The notes beneath the pieces are model-generated. The model saw nothing but the letters and a program-made list of their open reading frames with translations. It searched no databases and was not told the DNA's origin. Positions 42,059-50,829 of a DNA stretch of 64,000 nt are shown piece by piece (positions within the stretch are counted from its first letter, which is position 1; the number at the start of each line of letters is the position of its first letter). The position numbers and the translations under genes were made by a program. The DNA is from Actinacidiphila guanduensis (GTDB taxonomy: Bacteria; Actinomycetota; Actinomycetes; Streptomycetales; Streptomycetaceae): positions 124,001-188,000 of the forward strand of contig NZ_FNIE01000002.1 of the NCBI RefSeq assembly GCF_900103985.1, in the 5' to 3' direction.

Positions 42059-42919
42059 CTATGACGTGACCTGCGCCACAGCGACAGCGGTGAGGGCGAG
42101 CGAGACCACCAGCACGGCCGCGGTGGTCCCCCACTGCACCAGGACCCGGCGCCGCTGGGGCGCGTAGAGCATGCCGATCGCCACCAGGGTGCCGGCCACC
42201 AGGCCGCCGAGGTGCGCCTGCCAACTGACGTTCGCCCACGTGAAGCTGAAGATGATGTTGAGCACGAGCAGGATCATGATCGGCCGCATGTCGTAGCGCA
42301 GGCGCCGCATGTAGACCGCGGTGGCGCCGAAGAGGCCGAAGATCGCGCCCGAGGCGCCGATGGTGAGCGAGTCCGGGGCGAGCAGCAGCACCGCCGCGCT
42401 GCCGCCGAGCGCCGCCACCAGGTACAGCGCCGAGTAGTGCCACCGGCCTATCCGCTGCTCCAGCGGGGCGCCGATCCACCACAGCGAGAGCATGTTGAAG
42501 CCGATGTGCGCGGGGTTGGTGCGGTCGTGCAGGAAGGCGGAGGTGATCACCCGGTACCACTCGCCGTTCGCCACGCCGCCGCACACGTTGTTGTACGGCG
42601 GGCTGTCGCAGTACGCGTAGAGGCCGAGGTCGGTCAGCAGCTTGTTGCCGACGGCGAGTTCGAGCAGCCACACCGCGACATTGAGGCCGATGAGGATCTT
42701 CGTGACCAGGAACGGGTCGCCGTGCCCGACCCGGCCGCCGGCCACCGTGCGCGGCTGGGAGGCGTGGTGGGAGGAGTTGCTCTCGCTGACGCACGAGGGG
42801 CACTGGAAGCCGACCGACGCGCTGACCATGCAGGACGGGCAGATCGGCCGCTCGCACCGGGTGCAGCGGATGCCGGTCTCCCGGTCCGGATGCCGATAGC
42901 AGCACAGAGTCTGCTCCAT
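42059..42919 (-). CDS. Rhomboid-family intramembrane serine protease with N-terminal zinc finger
   Basis: 286 residues. N-terminal B-box-like zinc-binding segment with CC, H10, C19, C22, C27, C30, C40 and C43. Six or seven transmembrane helices follow. The catalytic Ser is in LTIGASGAIFGLFG (about 190-203) and the catalytic His is in WQAHLGGLVAG. The HIGFNMLSLWW loop is also typical. The family cleaves substrates within the membrane. ATG 42919 is supported by GGGGAG. Conserved neighbour of crgA and the cyclophilin gene in Streptomyces. Confidence 0.93.
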   Translation of the reverse strand: MEQTLCCYRHPDRETGIRCTRCERPICPSCMVSASVGFQCPSCVSESNSSHHASQPRTVAGGRVGHGDPFLVTKILIGLNVAVWLLELAVGNKLLTDLGLYAYCDSPPYNNVCGGVANGEWYRVITSAFLHDRTNPAHIGFNMLSLWWIGAPLEQRIGRWHYSALYLVAALGGSAAVLLLAPDSLTIGASGAIFGLFGATAVYMRRLRYDMRPIMILLVLNIIFSFTWANVSWQAHLGGLVAGTLVAIGMLYAPQRRRVLVQWGTTAAVLVVSLALTAVAVAQVTS

Positions 42920-43059
42920 GACGCCCACTCCCCTGACGACGGGCCTCGCACTCACGCGCCCCGTCCGTTCGTACCGGAAGTACGAGCGGGCGGGGCGCGG
43001 TGTTCCCGTACCGTACGGGAGGCTCCCGACGAAGGGTACGGGATCGTGCGGCGGGGGGG

Positions 43060-43593
43060 TCAGCCCTCGCGCTTCTCGATCGTCACCGTCTCGATGACGA
43101 CCTCCTCCAGCGGGCGGTCGGTGCGCGGATTGGTCGGGGTGCCGACGATGGCGTCCACGACCTTCCGGCTGGCGTCGTCGGCGACCTCGCCGAAGATGGT
43201 GTGCTTGCGGGTCAGCCAGGTGGTGGGGGCGACCGTGACGAAGAACTGCGAGCCGTTGGTGTGGGGGCCCGCGTTGGCCATCGCCAGCAGGTAGGGCCGG
43301 TCGAAGGACAGGTCGGGGTGGAACTCGTCCGGGAACTCGTAGCCCGGACCTCCGGTGCCGTTCCCCAGCGGGTCCCCGCCCTGGATCATGAAGCCGGAGA
43401 TCACCCGGTGGAACACCGTGCCGTCGTAGAGCCTGCCGGTGGACGGCTCGCCGGTGCGCGGGTCGGTCCACTCCTTGGTGCCCTCCGCGAGCCCGACGAA
43501 GTTCGCCACCGTCTTGGGCGCGTGGTTCGGCAGCAGCCGGATCACGATGTCGCCGTGGTTGGTCCTCAAGGTGGCGTAGAGCTGCTCGGCCAC
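43060..43593 (-). CDS. Cyclophilin-type peptidyl-prolyl cis-trans isomerase
   Basis: 177 residues (GTG start, GGAAGG upstream). Signature GTVFHRVISGFMIQGGDPLG (about 58-77), including the catalytic Arg in FHRV, then NGSQFFVTVAPTTWL and KHTIFGEV. It is cytoplasmic, with no signal peptide. It catalyses proline isomerisation during folding. Lies upstream of the rhomboid gene with a 140-bp gap, probably a separate transcript. Confidence 0.95.
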   Translation of the reverse strand: MAEQLYATLRTNHGDIVIRLLPNHAPKTVANFVGLAEGTKEWTDPRTGEPSTGRLYDGTVFHRVISGFMIQGGDPLGNGTGGPGYEFPDEFHPDLSFDRPYLLAMANAGPHTNGSQFFVTVAPTTWLTRKHTIFGEVADDASRKVVDAIVGTPTNPRTDRPLEEVVIETVTIEKREG

Positions 43594-43965
43594 GATCTAC
43601 CTTCCGTGGAGTCTTCGTTGACAGTCTTCGCTGTCAGTTGCCGACAGGCCGACAGGCGTCGACAGTCGTTGACAGGGGACAAATCCTTGCACGCCGCGAC
43701 CGCTCCGGGCGGCCCTCCGGCGGCACCGGTGGCCGGCACCGACGGAAATAGGGGTCGCCCGCCCCTGCGGAGCCGGCTCCGGCCGCGGCTGACGGGGGGC
43801 GGGTCCGGCTCCGGTCCGGACATGACCCCGGCTGACCCGCCTCTCACCCGGCCCTGACCCGGATGGCTTGCCGCACATGCCGGGCCGGAGGGGGCCGGGC
43901 ATGATTTCAAACCGGGTGGATAGGCGAAAACCGTACGCCACCGAGCCACCGAGGAGGAGGTTCCT
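43594..43965. other. Gene-free 372-bp spacer with GACAG repeats
   Basis: Between the divergent cyclophilin and DUF5324 genes. A block at about 43617-43680 has seven or so GACAG or TGACAG motifs, including a perfect inverted repeat TGACAG-TCTTCG-CTGTCA (43619-43636). It abuts the cyclophilin start, so it is a likely promoter or operator zone. The remaining part is plain GC-rich sequence. Confidence 0.5.
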
Positions 43966-44772
43966 GTGACCCGCATCGACAGCGTGCGCCACGCGGCCGA
44001 CGTGACGAAGGACAGCGTGCGGCACGCCGCGGAGGTGGCGGCACCGTACGCGAGCGCGGCCAAGGAGAACGCCGTGGTCTACGGCCGGCAGGCCGGGACC
44101 TACGCCGGGACGTACGGGCGCCAGGCCGGCGTCCTCGCCCGGCAGCAGTACGACGCGAAGCTCGCCGCCCGCGTCGAGCAGGCCCGCGACCAGGCGCGTG
44201 CGGCCGTGCCCCCGAAGGCCGCCGCGGCGGTCGAGACCGCGGCCCGCCGCACCCGCAAGGGCGCGCGGGCGGCCGCGGAGTTCGCGGTGCCGAAGGCCGC
44301 CGCCGCGGTCGCGGTCACGCGGCTGGCCGCGGGCCCGGCCCGCGAGGAGGTCGTGCTGCGCGGTTCGGCCGCCCTGCACGCCCTGCGCGGCCAGGTCTCC
44401 GCGGAGGACATCGACCGCCTGGTCCGGCGCCGGCTGCGCCGCCAGAAGGCCGGCCGGATCGCCCGGGACGCGGTCTTCGCGGCCGCGGTCGCCGCGGCGG
44501 GCATCGCCGTGTGGAAGTGGTGGGCCCGGCAGAGCAGCCCGGAGTGGGTGGTCGAGCCGAGCGAGGCCACCGAGGTCGGCGACCGTGCCGCCATGAACGG
44601 CAGCGCGACCCTCACGGTCGTGGACCCGCTGGACACGGGCGGGCAGTCGGTCAACGGCTCGTCGGCGAAGATCGACAAGGTCGACGGGACAGCGGGGGCG
44701 GGCGATCTCGACCCCGAGGTCGAGGCCAAGCAGGCGGAGGCCGACCGCAAGCGCGAGAAGGGCGACGAGTGA
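43966..44772 (+). CDS. DUF5324-family protein
   Basis: 268 residues (GTG start, GAGGAGGAGG upstream). The Ala-rich helical N half contains imperfect repeats (DSVRHAADVTKDSVRHAAEV, then YGRQAGTYAGTYGRQAGVLA). A Lys/Arg region leads to one hydrophobic helix (about 165-182, AVFAAAVAAAGIAVWKWW). An acidic C-terminal tail follows. Conserved in Streptomyces at this locus; function unknown. Topology suggests a membrane-anchored helical protein. Confidence 0.85.
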   Translation: MTRIDSVRHAADVTKDSVRHAAEVAAPYASAAKENAVVYGRQAGTYAGTYGRQAGVLARQQYDAKLAARVEQARDQARAAVPPKAAAAVETAARRTRKGARAAAEFAVPKAAAAVAVTRLAAGPAREEVVLRGSAALHALRGQVSAEDIDRLVRRRLRRQKAGRIARDAVFAAAVAAAGIAVWKWWARQSSPEWVVEPSEATEVGDRAAMNGSATLTVVDPLDTGGQSVNGSSAKIDKVDGTAGAGDLDPEVEAKQAEADRKREKGDE

Positions 44773-45135
44773 GGCGGTGCCCTTGAGCGGGGCCCTCTCT
44801 TGTGCGGGCGGGGTCCTTCCCGCGCAGGCGGGGCTCCTTTCCTGCGGGTAGGGCGCTCCGCTCCTGCACGAGGGGTGGCGCGGCCGCTCGGGGAGGGGCG
44901 CCGCTTCCGCGTGGAGGGTGCCGCCGCTCGGCAAGGAGCAGCGCCGCCGGCTCGTGAACGGTGCCGGCGCATCGAGCGCCCTGGGTTGCCGGACCTGTCG
45001 GTACGGCGGGACGGCAGCCCAGGGCGCTCGGTCTTTTCGTGCCCGGGTGGACCCGGGTGGGCGCTCTTTCCGTACCCGGGCGGGCGGGGCCTCGGGCGGA
45101 AGGTCCCGCCCGCGGTGGCCCGAGTGGCGCGGAGG
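44773..45135. other. Gene-free 363-bp spacer
   Basis: G-rich imperfect repeats (GGCGGGG-TCCTT-like units at 44808-44850) are followed by the hairpin at 44973-45037. No gene or RNA gene is recognised here. Confidence 0.5.
44973..45037 (+). terminator. Long-stem terminator downstream of the DUF5324 gene
   Basis: 18-bp arms CGAGCGCCCTGGG-TTGCC (44973-44990) and GGCAG-CCCAGGGCGCTCG (45013-45030) pair with one mismatch. GTCTTTTCG follows. A T-run directly after the stem supports intrinsic termination on the plus strand. Confidence 0.75.
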
Positions 45136-46125
45136 TCAGTGCAGCGGCAGGCTCGCGAGCGTGAACGCCGGGCTGGTCAGCGGGGTGCCGTACAAGTAGG
45201 TGTCCATCTGCGAGTTGGTCACCAGCAGCCGGTTCCCGCTCACGGCGACGCCGGTGGTCGTATCGGCTCCCGGGTAGGTGCGCTCGGAGACAACGGTGGC
45301 CCGGCTGCCGTGCTCCTGGAGACGGACCGTGGCGACCTCGTTGTTCACGGAGCGGTCGATGTAGAGGGTGTCCCCCCACCGTGTGATGCCGTCGGCGCTG
45401 GTGAGCGCCGGGGCGGCGATTTCGCGGATCTCGCCGGTGGCGAGGGTGAGCCGGTAGAGCGCGCCGCTGTACCAGTAGCCGATGATCAGGGACCTGCCGT
45501 CCGGGCTCGTGGTGATGCCGTTGCCGTTGGACTGGCCGGCCACGTAGTCCGGCAGGTGGTAGGCCACTTGCAGGGTCCGGTGGGCTCCGGTGGCGGGGGC
45601 GTTCACCTCGGCGGCGGGGATCCGGTAGACCACGGGGCGGAAGGAATCGGTGATGTACACATCCCCGTCGGGCGCGACGACCTCGTCGTTGACCAGGGTC
45701 TTCTCCCCCGTGTCGGGGACGGTGTAGGAGGAGACGAGCCTCCCGGTGCCGGTGTAGACGAAGAAGCGCCCGGTGAAGGCGCCCGCGGCCAGCAGGCGGT
45801 CGCCGTCGGTCTTGAGCCCGGTGACCTGGGTGCGGCCGTCCTGGCCGCCGGGCAGGAAGGGCTCGAGTGTCTTCGCCCCGACGGGCCCGCGGTAGACGGT
45901 GCCGTCGGCGATGCTGCCGGTGTAGACGTAGCGATGGTCGGCCGTGACGCTCTCGGGGAAGGCGTTGTCGCCGTCGACGGCGATCGTCCGCACGCTGCCT
46001 TCGCGGCCCGTCGGCGCGGCCGTGGCGGAGGCGGGGATCACGAGGGCGGCCAGGACGGCGAACGTCGCGGTCGAGACGAACAGCATGCGCCGCCGGGTGG
46101 CGTGCGCGGTGGTGCCGGTGGACAT
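45136..46125 (-). CDS. Secreted SMP-30/gluconolactonase-like beta-propeller protein
   Basis: 329 residues. A signal peptide is present (about 1-37: twin-Arg-like RRRML, a hydrophobic core, then ASATAAPT). The mature protein has propeller blades with recurring motifs VAPDGDVYITDSFRPVVYRI, NGITTSPDGRSLIIGYWYSG, ADGITRWGDTLYIDRSVNNE and VAVSGNRLLVTNSQ. Related proteins are lactonases or simply binding propellers; catalytic metal ligands cannot be assigned with certainty. Exported and monocistronic. Confidence 0.82.
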   Translation of the reverse strand: MSTGTTAHATRRRMLFVSTATFAVLAALVIPASATAAPTGREGSVRTIAVDGDNAFPESVTADHRYVYTGSIADGTVYRGPVGAKTLEPFLPGGQDGRTQVTGLKTDGDRLLAAGAFTGRFFVYTGTGRLVSSYTVPDTGEKTLVNDEVVAPDGDVYITDSFRPVVYRIPAAEVNAPATGAHRTLQVAYHLPDYVAGQSNGNGITTSPDGRSLIIGYWYSGALYRLTLATGEIREIAAPALTSADGITRWGDTLYIDRSVNNEVATVRLQEHGSRATVVSERTYPGADTTTGVAVSGNRLLVTNSQMDTYLYGTPLTSPAFTLASLPLH

Positions 46126-46323
46126 GAGGAGTTGCCTTCTGACGTGCTCGGAGGGATTCGGAGAGATTCAGAGGGATTCACAGGGGTGCGTTCTCTCGCG
46201 ACCGCGACGCGTATGCCGCCGGGCTGGGCGGTGATCGCAGCCGATGGCGGGCCGGGCCGGCGCAGCGCGTGAGCGGTGTCAGCGCGGGGTGTCGGCGGTG
46301 GCCGCCGCAGGGCGTCGGTGGTG

Positions 46324-47181
46324 TCAGCGCAGGGCGTCGGCGATCGCGTCGGCGAGGGACGTGGTGGGCCGGCCGATCAACCGGCTCAGGTCGCCCGAGT
46401 CGGTGAACAGCTCGCCCCGGCTCATGCCGAGGTCGGCGTCGGCGAGGACGTCGGCCAGCGCGGCGGGAAGGCCGGTGCCGGTCAGTACCTGGGCGAGTTC
46501 CGCGGCCGGGGTATCGGTGTAGCCGATCCGCCTGCCGGTGGCGGCCGAGACGGCCGCGGCGAACTCCGCCAGGGTGAAGGCCTCGTCGCCGCCCAGCTCG
46601 TACACCGCGCCGGCATGCCCCTCGGTGGTCAGCACCGCCGCGGCGGCCTCGGCGTAGTCGGCGCGGGCAGCGGCGCTGATCCTCCCCTGGCCCGCGGCTC
46701 CGGTCACCGCGCCCTGCTTGAGGATCACGGGGAGCTGCCCGGTGTGGTTCTCCAGGTACCAGCTGTTGCGCAGCAGCACGCTGGGCGCGTCGCGCTCCCG
46801 CAGGTACTCCTCGGTGGCGCGGTGCGTGGCGGCGAGGATCGTGGTGGCCGTGTCGGCGTGCACCATGCTCGTGTACGCCACCAGCGACACACCCGCGGCC
46901 AGCGCGGCGTCGATGGCGCGCCGGTGGTTGCCCAGGCGCTCGTCCACCGTGGTGGTGGAGATCAGGAGCAGCTTGTCGGCCCCGGCGAAGGCCGCCGCGA
47001 GGCTGTCCGGGTCGGCGAAGTCGGCCCTGCGCACCACGACGCCGCGGTCGGCAAGATCCTTGATCCTCGCGATGTCCCGGCCGGTGGCGACGATCTCGGA
47101 GGCGGGGACTCCCCGCCGCAGGAGCGCCTCCACGGCAAGCCTGCCCATCTGTCCGGTGGCTCCGGTGACGACGGTTGACAT
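46324..47181 (-). CDS. NmrA-like NAD(P)H-dependent oxidoreductase (QOR2/QorB-like)
   Basis: 285 residues. Rossmann motif VVTGATGQMGRLAVEALL (4-21), then ATGRDIARIKDLA, YTSMVHADTA and LLRNSWYLENHTGQLP are characteristic of the QorB/NmrA branch. It probably reduces quinones or senses NADP. GAGGAA lies 6 bp before the ATG. Divergent from the HxlR regulator with a clear inverted repeat at 47255-47281, so redox or quinone-responsive control is likely. About 45 bp beyond its stop, a copy of its last codons and stop recurs (46277-46296). Confidence 0.88.
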   Translation of the reverse strand: MSTVVTGATGQMGRLAVEALLRRGVPASEIVATGRDIARIKDLADRGVVVRRADFADPDSLAAAFAGADKLLLISTTTVDERLGNHRRAIDAALAAGVSLVAYTSMVHADTATTILAATHRATEEYLRERDAPSVLLRNSWYLENHTGQLPVILKQGAVTGAAGQGRISAAARADYAEAAAAVLTTEGHAGAVYELGGDEAFTLAEFAAAVSAATGRRIGYTDTPAAELAQVLTGTGLPAALADVLADADLGMSRGELFTDSGDLSRLIGRPTTSLADAIADALR

Positions 47182-47254
47182 GGGTGTTCCTCATTCCTGC
47201 CGCGTCCTCCCGCGGCACGTTCCCCACGTTGACCTGGGCGCTCTCCATAGGGAA

Positions 47255-47281
47255 GTGACCACTTTTTGGTAAGGTGGCCAC
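47255..47281. promoter_or_regulatory. Candidate HxlR operator
   Basis: GTGACCAC-N11-GTGGCCAC, arms with one mismatch, in the 118-bp divergent gap between the NmrA and HxlR genes. The position, next to both promoters, fits an autoregulated HxlR site. Confidence 0.6.
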
Positions 47282-47299
47282 CCGCGGGAAAGGAACGAG

Positions 47300-47713
47300 G
47301 TGAATGCCGTGGCGTCCGGAGCGGCCGTGACCGAGCCCACACCGCCATGGGACCCGTACACGCGTGGCTGCCCCTCGCGCGACCTGCTCGACCAGATCGG
47401 CAGCAAGTGGGCCGTTCTCGTGGTGGGCGAACTCGGCAGGCACGGGGCGTGCCGCTTCACCCAACTGCGGAAGCAACTGGCGGGGGTGAGCGAGAAGATG
47501 CTCACCCAGACGCTGCGCGCCCTCGAACGCGACGGCCTGGTCCTGCGCACGGTCTATCCGGAGGCCCCGGTGCGTGTGGAGTACGCGCTGACCCCGCTCG
47601 GCCAGACGGTCCGGGAACCGCTGCGGGCGCTTGCCGACTGGTCGGTGCGGCACACGGACGAGGTCATCGCCGCCCGCGAGAGGTACGACACCCGCACCGG
47701 GCCGACCGGCTGA
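47300..47713 (+). CDS. HxlR-family transcriptional regulator
   Basis: 137 residues (GTG start, AAAGGAACGAG upstream). It has the HxlR core: GCPSRDLLDQIGSKWAVLVV, RFTQLRKQLAGVSEKMLTQT and LRALERDGLVLRTVYPEAPV, plus the conserved Cys in TRGCPSR that senses quinones or aldehydes in several family members. Divergent from the NmrA/QorB-like gene, mirroring known HxlR/QorR-QorB pairs. Confidence 0.93.
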   Translation: MNAVASGAAVTEPTPPWDPYTRGCPSRDLLDQIGSKWAVLVVGELGRHGACRFTQLRKQLAGVSEKMLTQTLRALERDGLVLRTVYPEAPVRVEYALTPLGQTVREPLRALADWSVRHTDEVIAARERYDTRTGPTG

Positions 47714-47784
47714 CTCCTTGCCGCCGCGGTCTCCGGGAGCGGGCCGGCGCCTGGGTTGGGAGCGGGCCGTCGCCTGCGTTCCTG

Positions 47785-48789
47785 CTAGGCGAGGCCGTGG
47801 GAGAGCAGGCTGCGGGCGCAGTCGACCACGGTCTCGCGGGCCGGGCGCGGCTGCCATCCGAGGATGCTGTGCGCCTTGGCCGTGCTGTGCCGGTTGCGGC
47901 GCCCGAGGGCCGGGGCGATCTCGCTCATCGCGGGATTGCCGCGGACGACGTCGTCAGGGATCTCCTGCGTGGAGACGCGCTCGCCGTCCTCGCCCAGCTC
48001 TTCCTTCAGGGCGCGGGCCATGTCCAGCATCCAGGTGAACTCGCCCGTGGCGAGGAAGCGTTCGCCCGCGGCCTTGGCGGAGGTCATTGCGCGGATGTGG
48101 ATGTCGGCGAGGTCGCGGACATCCACGATCTCCAGACCGATACGGGGTACGCCGCTCATGGCGCCGGTGAGCATCTGCTGGACGATGCCGGTCGAGCCCA
48201 TGCTGCTTGTGGACAGGATCGGCCCGAAGACGGCGCCGGGCAGGATCGTGGTGAGTTCGGTGGGGCCGTCACAGGTGGCCATGTAGTCCCACACGGCCCG
48301 CTCGGCCAGCGTCTTGGAACGGCGGTACGGGATCAGTGTCGGGTCGTCGGGGTCGGTCCACAGCGTCTCGTCGGTGACGCCGTCCTCGGCGTACGAGGAG
48401 GGGCTCGCGGTGTTCGCCGCGGACGTCATCACCACCCGCCGCACTCCGGCCTCGGCGGCCGCGCGCACCACGCGCAGTGCGCCGCCGCGGGCGACGGCGA
48501 CGAGTTTGTCCGGGTCGGCGTCCGCGCCGCCCATGGGGGAGGCGACGTGCAGGACATGGTCCACGCCCCTGACGGCCGTGTCCCAGCCTTCGTCCGATGT
48601 GAGGTCGGCGACCGCGAACTCCAGGCGGCCGTCCGCGTCCACCTGGCCGGCCACGGCGTCGCGCACCGCCTGTTCCCTGCCGCGGCTGCGCACGGTGGTG
48701 CGCACCTGGTAGCCGCGCCTCAGCAACTCGGCGACGCACCAGCCGCCGACATAGCCGGTGCCTCCGGTGACCAGAACCGTTTCCGGCAT
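47785..48789 (-). CDS. NAD-dependent epimerase/dihydroflavonol-4-reductase-like protein
   Basis: 334 residues of the extended SDR type. VLVTGGTGYVGGWC (5-18) is the cofactor site; the catalytic pair is Tyr155 and Lys159 in PYRRSK. DVRDLADIHIRAM is typical of the dihydroflavonol-reductase branch. Substrate unknown. GGAGG lies before the ATG. It is divergent from a TetR gene 96 bp away, with two operator-like palindromes between them. Confidence 0.9.
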   Translation of the reverse strand: MPETVLVTGGTGYVGGWCVAELLRRGYQVRTTVRSRGREQAVRDAVAGQVDADGRLEFAVADLTSDEGWDTAVRGVDHVLHVASPMGGADADPDKLVAVARGGALRVVRAAAEAGVRRVVMTSAANTASPSSYAEDGVTDETLWTDPDDPTLIPYRRSKTLAERAVWDYMATCDGPTELTTILPGAVFGPILSTSSMGSTGIVQQMLTGAMSGVPRIGLEIVDVRDLADIHIRAMTSAKAAGERFLATGEFTWMLDMARALKEELGEDGERVSTQEIPDDVVRGNPAMSEIAPALGRRNRHSTAKAHSILGWQPRPARETVVDCARSLLSHGLA

Positions 48790-48821
48790 GCCCGTCCTCC
48801 AGGTGATGTGACAAACTTAAG

Positions 48822-48869
48822 CGGAAGCCCTTCCGGTACTTCCCCGCGAACGTAACGGAAGCCTCTCCG
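48822..48869. promoter_or_regulatory. Two TetR operator-like palindromes
   Basis: CGGAAGCCCTTCCG (48822-48835) and CGGAAGCCTCTCCG (48856-48869), 34 bp apart centre to centre. They lie between the epimerase and TetR genes. The shared consensus CGGAAGCC-N2-TCCG suggests paired binding of the adjacent TetR. Confidence 0.65.
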
Positions 48870-48885
48870 TTTTGCAACCGAGCCG

Positions 48886-49536
48886 ATGGGACCAGCTGTG
48901 ACCGCGTCCTCCTCCCGCGCCAGGCGCACCGACGCGCTGAGCAACCGGGCGCGCATCCTCGCCGTCGCGGGCGACGCCTTCGCCGCGTCCTCGGGCGCCT
49001 CGATGACCGCGATCGCCAAGCAGGCCGGGGTGGGCGTCGGGACGCTGTACCGGCACTTCCCCACCCGCGAGGCGCTGATCGTCGAGCTCTACCACCACGA
49101 GATCCAGAAGGTCATCGACCTCGCCCACACTCTCGCCGCCGAGTTGCCCCCGCTGGACGCCCTGCGCCGCTGGTTCGAGGAAGTGGCCCGGTACGGCACG
49201 TTCAAGTACGGCGTGTCCGAGGTCATCCACGCGGCGACCAACGGCGGCCTGGACGACAAGAACTACGCGCCCTTTCTCGGCGCCATCACGGCCCTTCTCG
49301 ACGCCGGCACCGCCTTGGGCGACCTGAAACCGGGCCTCGACGCGGAGGACGTCCTGCTCCAGCTCAGCGTCCTGTGGCGCATCCCCCCGGGCGACGACGC
49401 GGCAGCCCGCGCCACCCGCCTGCTGACCCTCATCCTCGACGGCCTCCGCGCCCGCCCCGAGGAGCACGTGGGGCATCCCGGTCCCCCACCAGCTCCGCCA
49501 GCCTGCGGAGGATCACCTCCAGCTCCCGGTCGGTGA
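48886..49536 (+). CDS. TetR-family regulator with extended C terminus
   Basis: 216 residues from ATG 48886 (a GTG at 48898 is an alternative). HTH at about 22-70: RARILAVAGDAFAASSGASM and VGVGTLYRHFPTREALIVEL. The ligand domain ends near LILDGLRARP (about 185), where most relatives stop. Here the frame continues 30 residues of Pro/Gly-rich sequence and runs 107 bp into the convergent PLP-enzyme gene. It probably represses the divergent epimerase gene through the two palindromes. Confidence 0.86.
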   Translation: MGPAVTASSSRARRTDALSNRARILAVAGDAFAASSGASMTAIAKQAGVGVGTLYRHFPTREALIVELYHHEIQKVIDLAHTLAAELPPLDALRRWFEEVARYGTFKYGVSEVIHAATNGGLDDKNYAPFLGAITALLDAGTALGDLKPGLDAEDVLLQLSVLWRIPPGDDAAARATRLLTLILDGLRARPEEHVGHPGPPPAPPACGGSPPAPGR

Positions 49537-50596
49537 GGGGGACGAGTTCGAGCGTCAGCTCGCCCTTCTCCTTGGCCTCGGACATGACCCAGATCGGCGG
49601 GGAACCGCTTGCGAGCGCCTCGGCCAAGGCGGCGGCGGTCAGCCCCGCCGTGGCGGAGTCGACGTCGAGCCGTGCGCGCGGGAACGGCAGCCCGGTCGGG
49701 TCCGCGACGACCGTGGTGCTGATCCCCGGCAGCCGCCCTGCCGCTTCGGCGAAGCGCGCGGCCTTGTCGTACTGCTCCTGTTCCCACGCGGGCCGGTCCA
49801 TCTCCTGCCGTGCTTTCAGGGCGGCGACCACACCGACGATGGCCTCCTTGCTCGGCTTCATCGCCCGGCCGATCCCCTTCTCCTGCGCCCGGACGGCCCG
49901 AACGAGGTCCGCACGGCCGATGACCAGCCCGGCGGTGGGCGAACCGAGGTACTTCTGACCACTGACAGCCACAAGGTCGGCACCCGTGGCCAGCAGTTCC
50001 TTGATCCGGAAGTCCTGGGCCGCGCCGTCGACGATCACGGGGACGCCGTGCCGGTGGGCCAGTTCCGTCGCCTCCGCGATCGGCAGGTCGTCTCCCCGGG
50101 TCAGCCGGGAGGAGACCATCAGCAGGCACGCCACATCCGGGCGCGCGAGGCCGTCCTCCAGTTCGCCGAGGGAGCATCCGGCATCCGACCCCAGGAGAAC
50201 CGGGGTCGCTCCGGTCAGCCGGATGTCCTGGACGATCGGATGTCCGTAGTCGACAGCGTGCCCGGCCGGGAGGAGAACGGTCCCGGGCATCCCCTCGGTG
50301 TGCGGCAGGGCCGCGATCCGCGACGGTGCGGCACCGGTCATCGACGCGGCGACGGACAGAGTGATGGCCGCGGACGTGCAGTGCACGACGGTGCCCGCTT
50401 CCGCCCCCGTGACCTGGACGATGGTGCGATCGGCGAGGTCCTTCAGCTCCTCCATGACGAAGAAGCCGGACAGCGCCGCAGCCGCAGCCGCGGCGACCTC
50501 CTCCGTACTCCGCGAGACACCGAGCGGGGTGAACGTCCCCCGCGCGTTGATGACCGGTGTCAGGCCGTACTGGTCGTGCAGCTCCATGCTTCTCAT
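49430..50596 (-). CDS. PLP-dependent SelA/DgaE-like lyase
   Basis: 388 residues. It matches the selenocysteine-synthase-like PLP family that includes D-glucosaminate-6-phosphate ammonia-lyase. It opens QYGLTPVINARGTFTPLGVS. PLP contacts include Asp190 (VPVIVDGAAQDFR), and the Schiff-base lysine is Lys215 in AVSGQKYLGS. Real SelA is unlikely because no selB or selC is seen. Substrate unknown. ATG 50587 is an alternative start. The last 36 codons overlap the convergent TetR gene; the tail after GDRDAP is Arg/Gly-rich and may be readthrough-derived. Confidence 0.8.
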   Translation of the reverse strand: MRSMELHDQYGLTPVINARGTFTPLGVSRSTEEVAAAAAAALSGFFVMEELKDLADRTIVQVTGAEAGTVVHCTSAAITLSVAASMTGAAPSRIAALPHTEGMPGTVLLPAGHAVDYGHPIVQDIRLTGATPVLLGSDAGCSLGELEDGLARPDVACLLMVSSRLTRGDDLPIAEATELAHRHGVPVIVDGAAQDFRIKELLATGADLVAVSGQKYLGSPTAGLVIGRADLVRAVRAQEKGIGRAMKPSKEAIVGVVAALKARQEMDRPAWEQEQYDKAARFAEAAGRLPGISTTVVADPTGLPFPRARLDVDSATAGLTAAALAEALASGSPPIWVMSEAKEKGELTLELVPLTDRELEVILRRLAELVGDRDAPRAPRGGRGGRRG

Positions 50597-50829
50597 CTTC
50601 GCTGTGCCGCCCCCTGGTGATCCACATACCAGGAGAGACGTTGCCTCGGCCGGATAAGGTGGCGCGATCACCTGCGGACGCGAGGAGCGAGGGCGAGGCA
50701 TCGGAAGGCCACCTGCCGGTGTTCGCCGGACAGCTCCGGAGGAGCAGGCTCACAGGATCGAGGCAGTCCCGTCGAGATCGCCGCCGTCGCCACGGCCGAG
50801 GACGGGTACGAAGGCCCGCAGGAGTGACC

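Noticed and set aside
49430-50596. Selenocysteine synthase SelA
   Set aside because: No selB, selC or selD nearby, and sequence fits the broader SelA/DgaE PLP family.
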